A stretch of 53,858 nucleotides of DNA from Prevotella sp. (GTDB taxonomy: Bacteria; Bacteroidota; Bacteroidia; Bacteroidales; Bacteroidaceae). Below, piece after piece: positions 51,029 through 53,858 of the stretch. The position numbers and the translations under genes are program-made. A model generated the notes under the pieces. That model did not search any database and was not told the origin of the DNA. It saw only the letters and a program-made list of their open reading frames with translations. The stretch lies in the NCBI GenBank assembly GCA_022773395.1, contig JALFBL010000006.1, positions 1 through 53,858 of the forward strand, in the 5' to 3' direction. Within the stretch, counting starts at the first letter, position 1; the number at the start of each line of letters is the position of its first letter.

Positions 51029-52131
51029 ATGATATGGAAGAGGATAAGAACTATATCAACCTGATACGTGGCGACCTCACAAAAGCATCCCAAGCGCATA
51101 ACGGTATGCCCGACAGTGTAGGCATGATGAATATCAAGACGGCAAACCAAACCATTCTTGAAGCATCGTTATTGCCTACGCCCCGTGCGCTGTGGGACAG
51201 CTTTTGGTACGAGGGGGAACTCTCCTGCTTGTTTGCCGATTCCAACGTGGGCAAGTCCATCCTTGCCGTGCAGATAGCCGACCGCATCGCCCGAACCGAC
51301 AATGTGCTGTATCTGGACTTTGAACTGTCCGAAAAGCAGTTCCAGCTCCGCTATACCAACGAGCATGGAGAGCTCTACACCTTTCCCGACAAACTCTATC
51401 GGGTGTCTATTGACTGCAACCAGCTTTTGGATGCCAACTTTGAGGAAGCTATCATAGGCGGCATTGAACAGATGGCTGTGCAGACCGACTGCAAGATTTT
51501 CATCATTGACAATCTTACCTACCTGTGTTGCGCCATGGAGAAAGGCGATGCCGCAGGACGGCTGATGATTCAGCTGAACAATCTCAAAAAGAGATATGCG
51601 CTCTCTATCCTTGTCCTAGCACATACGCCCAAACGCTCTTTGGATTGTCCCATCACATCCAACGACCTTGCCGGAAGCAAACGGCTCTACAATTTCTTTG
51701 ACAGCGTGTTCACCATTGGAAAAAGTGCCCAAGACGGAGGGCTTCGCTATGTGAAGCAGCTTAAAGTGCGCTATGGCACGTTCTCTCATGATGCGGATAA
51801 TGTAATCGTTTACGAGATTGACAAGGTGGATGCTTTCTTGCAGTTCGTGTTCAGGGGCTATTCCACGGAAAAGGAACACTTGAAAAAATTGGGCGACAAT
51901 GAATCAAGCCAAAGGGATTGCCAAATTCTGCAACTCTCCCAATCGGGCAAGTCCGTCAGGGAGATAGCCTCACAGGTGAATTGTGGCAAGTCCACCGTAA
52001 ACCGTATCATCCAGCGCAGCAAAGAGAGTAAAAACGCAGGTGTCCCAAGTGTCCCACTGTCCCAACCCTTAGAGTGTGGGACAATGGGACAGGATGGGAC
52101 AGCCGACAATCAACCATCAAAAACGGACTAA
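51025..52131 (+). CDS. RepA/RecA-like AAA ATPase of the mobilizable element
   Basis: A 368-residue ATPase. It begins at GTG 51025 (GTGA overlap with the previous stop) or at ATG 51034. Walker A is ADSNVGKS (about residues 71-78), without the usual first Gly. VLYLDFELSEKQFQLRY and KIFIIDNLTYLCCAMEKGDAAGRLMIQL are Walker B and the RecA-fold segments, and HTPKRSLDCPITSNDLAGSKRLYNFFDSVFTI fits hexameric RepA-type helicases. A C-terminal HTH (SQSGKSVREIASQVNCGKSTVNRII, about 308-335) may bind DNA. It probably unwinds element DNA before or after transfer. Confidence 0.88.
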   Translation: MNDMEEDKNYINLIRGDLTKASQAHNGMPDSVGMMNIKTANQTILEASLLPTPRALWDSFWYEGELSCLFADSNVGKSILAVQIADRIARTDNVLYLDFELSEKQFQLRYTNEHGELYTFPDKLYRVSIDCNQLLDANFEEAIIGGIEQMAVQTDCKIFIIDNLTYLCCAMEKGDAAGRLMIQLNNLKKRYALSILVLAHTPKRSLDCPITSNDLAGSKRLYNFFDSVFTIGKSAQDGGLRYVKQLKVRYGTFSHDADNVIVYEIDKVDAFLQFVFRGYSTEKEHLKKLGDNESSQRDCQILQLSQSGKSVREIASQVNCGKSTVNRIIQRSKESKNAGVPSVPLSQPLECGTMGQDGTADNQPSKTD

Positions 52132-52134
52132 GCT

Positions 52135-53250
52135 ATGGGCAATTATTCATTACAGAAGTATAAAGGAACGGCAACACGGCATACCTGCCCCAAATGCGGA
52201 GACAGGCATTCTTTCGTCTATTACGTGGACGAAAATAATGTGCCGTTGCATCCATCGGTCGGCAGATGTAACCACGAAAGCGGTTGTGGGTATCACTACA
52301 CTCCGAAAGAGTATTTTCAAGAGCATCCTGAACACAGAACTACCAATGATTTCTCTTTTGACAGGCAAAGAGCAGAGCAGAAGAAAGTGAAGCAGCAAAG
52401 TAAGCCGACAGCCATCGGCTATATTCCCCCTCACTATGTGGAGAAGTCGCAAAGCGAGCGTAGCAATTTCTTCCGTTTCCTCTTCACACTCCTTACTTCC
52501 TACTATGGCGACAAGGCGAAAGAGGTGTTGAAGCGGTTGTTGGAGGAATACCGTTTGGGGGCTACCCGTGACGGCTCTGTTATCTTTTGGCAGATAGACA
52601 GGACGGGCAAGGTACGCACGGGAAAGGTGATGCAGTACAATCCCGAAGACGGACACCGTATCAAGGGAGGACAGACATCGGCAGTGAACTGGATACACAG
52701 CATATTGAAAAAGCAGCGTGTGTTGGCAGAGGATTGGCAACTATCCCAATGCCTTTTCGGGGAACACTTGTTGAAAACGCATCCCGACAAGGTGGTGGTC
52801 TTGGTGGAATCCGAGAAGAGTGCCGTTATCGGTTCTGCTATCTTCCCCGATTATGTATGGCTGGCTACGGGTGGTAAGAGTCAGATGAGAGAAGAGAAAC
52901 TCCGTGTACTGTCAGGGCGAACCGTGCTTCTCTTTCCCGATGCCGATGCTTATGCCGAGTGGAAACAGCGAGCCGAGAGCATGTACTTTTGTAAGGTGGT
53001 GGTTTCGGACATCATCGAAAGGAATGCCACCCCGAAACAAAAAGAAGCCCATATCGACATAGCCGATTGGATTATCTTTCAGATACGGGAGGGCAAGGTG
53101 ATGAGTACAGCCAACCACTTGGTCGAGGCTGAGAGAATCCTCCAGCGGATGATAGAGAAGAATCCCGTCCTGCAAAAACTGATAGACGATTTAGACCTTG
53201 TGCTGGTCGGTGCATCTCCAATCGGCAACGATGATGAAAAACCTCCCTGA
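52135..53250 (+). CDS. Toprim/primase-like protein (DUF6371 type)
   Basis: A 371-residue protein, three bases after the ATPase stop. A zinc finger is formed by C18, C21, C45 and C51 (TCPKCGDRHSF ... GRCNHESGCGYH). After a central domain come toprim-like motifs: E225 in VVVLVESEKSAV and D269-x-D271 in VLLFPDADAY. The combination suits a primase that starts DNA synthesis on transferred single strands. Family name is given from memory of similar mobile-element proteins and is moderately certain. Confidence 0.8.
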   Translation: MGNYSLQKYKGTATRHTCPKCGDRHSFVYYVDENNVPLHPSVGRCNHESGCGYHYTPKEYFQEHPEHRTTNDFSFDRQRAEQKKVKQQSKPTAIGYIPPHYVEKSQSERSNFFRFLFTLLTSYYGDKAKEVLKRLLEEYRLGATRDGSVIFWQIDRTGKVRTGKVMQYNPEDGHRIKGGQTSAVNWIHSILKKQRVLAEDWQLSQCLFGEHLLKTHPDKVVVLVESEKSAVIGSAIFPDYVWLATGGKSQMREEKLRVLSGRTVLLFPDADAYAEWKQRAESMYFCKVVVSDIIERNATPKQKEAHIDIADWIIFQIREGKVMSTANHLVEAERILQRMIEKNPVLQKLIDDLDLVLVGASPIGNDDEKPP

Positions 53251-53307
53251 CGGAGGAGAGCGGAAGCCGTAGGCTGGAGTTTGCAGACAATGGCTTGCCA
53301 TTGATAT

Positions 53308-53407
53308 AGCCCACTATAACTACACGCTCCGCTTACGTAGTTGTGGGCTCTCCCGAGGGGATTAGGGTTTTACCCTAATGACCCACTCAGGGCGTTTCTC
53401 CCCTGAG
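53308..53407 (+). other. Candidate origin of transfer (three consecutive inverted repeats)
   Basis: Between the primase-like gene and the relaxase gene. First, AGCCCAC (53308-53314) and AACTAC (53318-53323) pair with GTAGTT and GTGGGCT (53337-53349). Second, ATTAGGGT (53361-53368) pairs perfectly with ACCCTAAT (53372-53379). Third, CTCAGGG (53386-53392) pairs with CCCTGAG (53401-53407). The position immediately before a relaxase gene and the hairpin density suit an oriT. The nick site is not identified. The remaining 125 bases to the relaxase start hold no gene. Confidence 0.65.
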
Positions 53408-53532
53408 AACCCAGAGCAAAGAGTGACCCTCTCTTTGCAATCTCCGCTTATGGGTTGCACCCCTAAGAACCCCATGCGTTTACGGACAGCGGAAAAGCAA
53501 ACAATAAAGTACAAACCAAAAAACAACTATCT

Positions 53533-53858
53533 ATGGCAACAAAATCAAGCATACATATCAAGCCCTGCAACATCGCATCGAGCGAGGCTCACAACAGGAG
53601 GACTGCCGAATACATGCGCCACATCGGAGAGTCCAGAATCTATGTCGTTCCTGAACTATCCACCGATAACGAACAGTGGATAAATCCCGACTTCGGCAGT
53701 CCGGATTTGCGGATGCATTATGACAATATCAGACAGATGGTAAAGGAAAAGACCGGACGTGCCATGCAGGAAAAGGAGCGTGAACGCAAAGGCAAGAACG
53801 GTAAAATAGTCAAGATTGCGGGATGCTCCCCCATACGTGAAGGAGTGCTGCTTGTCAG
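53533..53858 (+). CDS. Mobilization relaxase, N-terminal part (runs off the window)
   Basis: ATG 53533 opens MATKSSIHIKPCNIASSEAHNRR and stays open for 108 codons to the window edge. The start, the HNRRTAEYMRHI segment, the DLRMHYDNIRQMVKEKTGRAMQEKERE helix and the closing CSPIREGVLLV are typical of the first quarter of Bacteroides mobilization proteins, whose His-rich metal site (HIHRDEG) comes later and is outside the window. It is expected to nick oriT and pilot DNA with help from a conjugative element. Confidence 0.8.
   Translation, partial: MATKSSIHIKPCNIASSEAHNRRTAEYMRHIGESRIYVVPELSTDNEQWINPDFGSPDLRMHYDNIRQMVKEKTGRAMQEKERERKGKNGKIVKIAGCSPIREGVLLV

Larger units (their letters stand above)
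46800..53858 (+). mobile_element. Integrative mobilizable element (continues past the window)
   Basis: Starts inside the BspA-like gene and includes integration (tyrosine integrase), regulation (four-HTH zinc-ribbon protein, excisionase-like HTH), replication-type genes (RepA-like ATPase, toprim/primase-like) and mobilization (oriT candidate and relaxase). All genes face the same way. The order int, hypothetical, HTH, ATPase, primase, Mob resembles Bacteroides mobilizable transposons. The right end, cargo genes and exact att sites are beyond the window. Confidence 0.8.

Overview
The window looks like a Bacteroidales chromosome segment, most likely Prevotellaceae. Evidence: many upstream regions carry the Bacteroidota promoter pattern (TTTG or TTG, about 19-20 bases, then TAnnTTTG); there are two SusC/SusD pairs, an ECF sigma/FecR pair, a type IX secretion (T9SS) core operon in the order porP-K-L-M-N, BspA-type leucine-rich repeats and Prevotella-style C-terminal sorting motifs. 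The species cannot be fixed from the sequence.

Layout. 1-136: start of an IS4-family transposase and its terminal repeat. 200-13095: a glycan-foraging locus with ECF sigma (-), FecR anti-sigma, SusC with an STN signalling domain, SusD, a GH85 endo-beta-N-acetylglucosaminidase ending in a T9SS sorting domain, and a sialidase. 13105-18952 (-): the T9SS core genes porN, porM, porL, porK and porP. A secretion machine and one of its probable cargo enzymes therefore sit side by side. 19059-20496 (-): DUF2795-type protein, PduO-type cobalamin adenosyltransferase and an unknown protein. 20686-21960: a fossil IS1595 transposase and a stretch rich in inverted and direct repeats. 22000-27268: trmO, gdhA, rlpA-like, a glycine-zipper lipoprotein and a gate-domain membrane protein. 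27697-34235: a second SusC/SusD pair, a PagL-like outer-membrane protein and a small beta-barrel protein.

34326-38416 is a 4.1-kb islet inserted at the 3' end of a tRNA-Leu(UAG) gene. It is bounded by a 15-bp direct repeat and carries arm-type repeats at both ends, a broken tyrosine recombinase, a HigB/HigA toxin-antitoxin pair, an IS4 fragment, three small unknown genes and a candidate small RNA with a near-consensus promoter and a terminator. 38695-45549 holds a secreted protein with a sorting motif, a 58-residue unannotated protein, an orphan ABC ATPase, an S41 peptidase, a DUF3316 protein and topoisomerase IV subunit A.

From about 46800 to the window end an integrative mobilizable element has cut short a BspA-like LRR gene. 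It encodes a zinc-ribbon protein with four HTH modules, a tyrosine integrase, a membrane protein, an excisionase-like HTH protein, a RepA-like ATPase, a toprim/primase-like protein and the start of a relaxase. A hairpin-rich oriT candidate precedes the relaxase. A 35-bp near-identical element lies before both the integrase and the HTH/replication operon, which suggests one regulator controls both. No CRISPR array or rRNA was seen.
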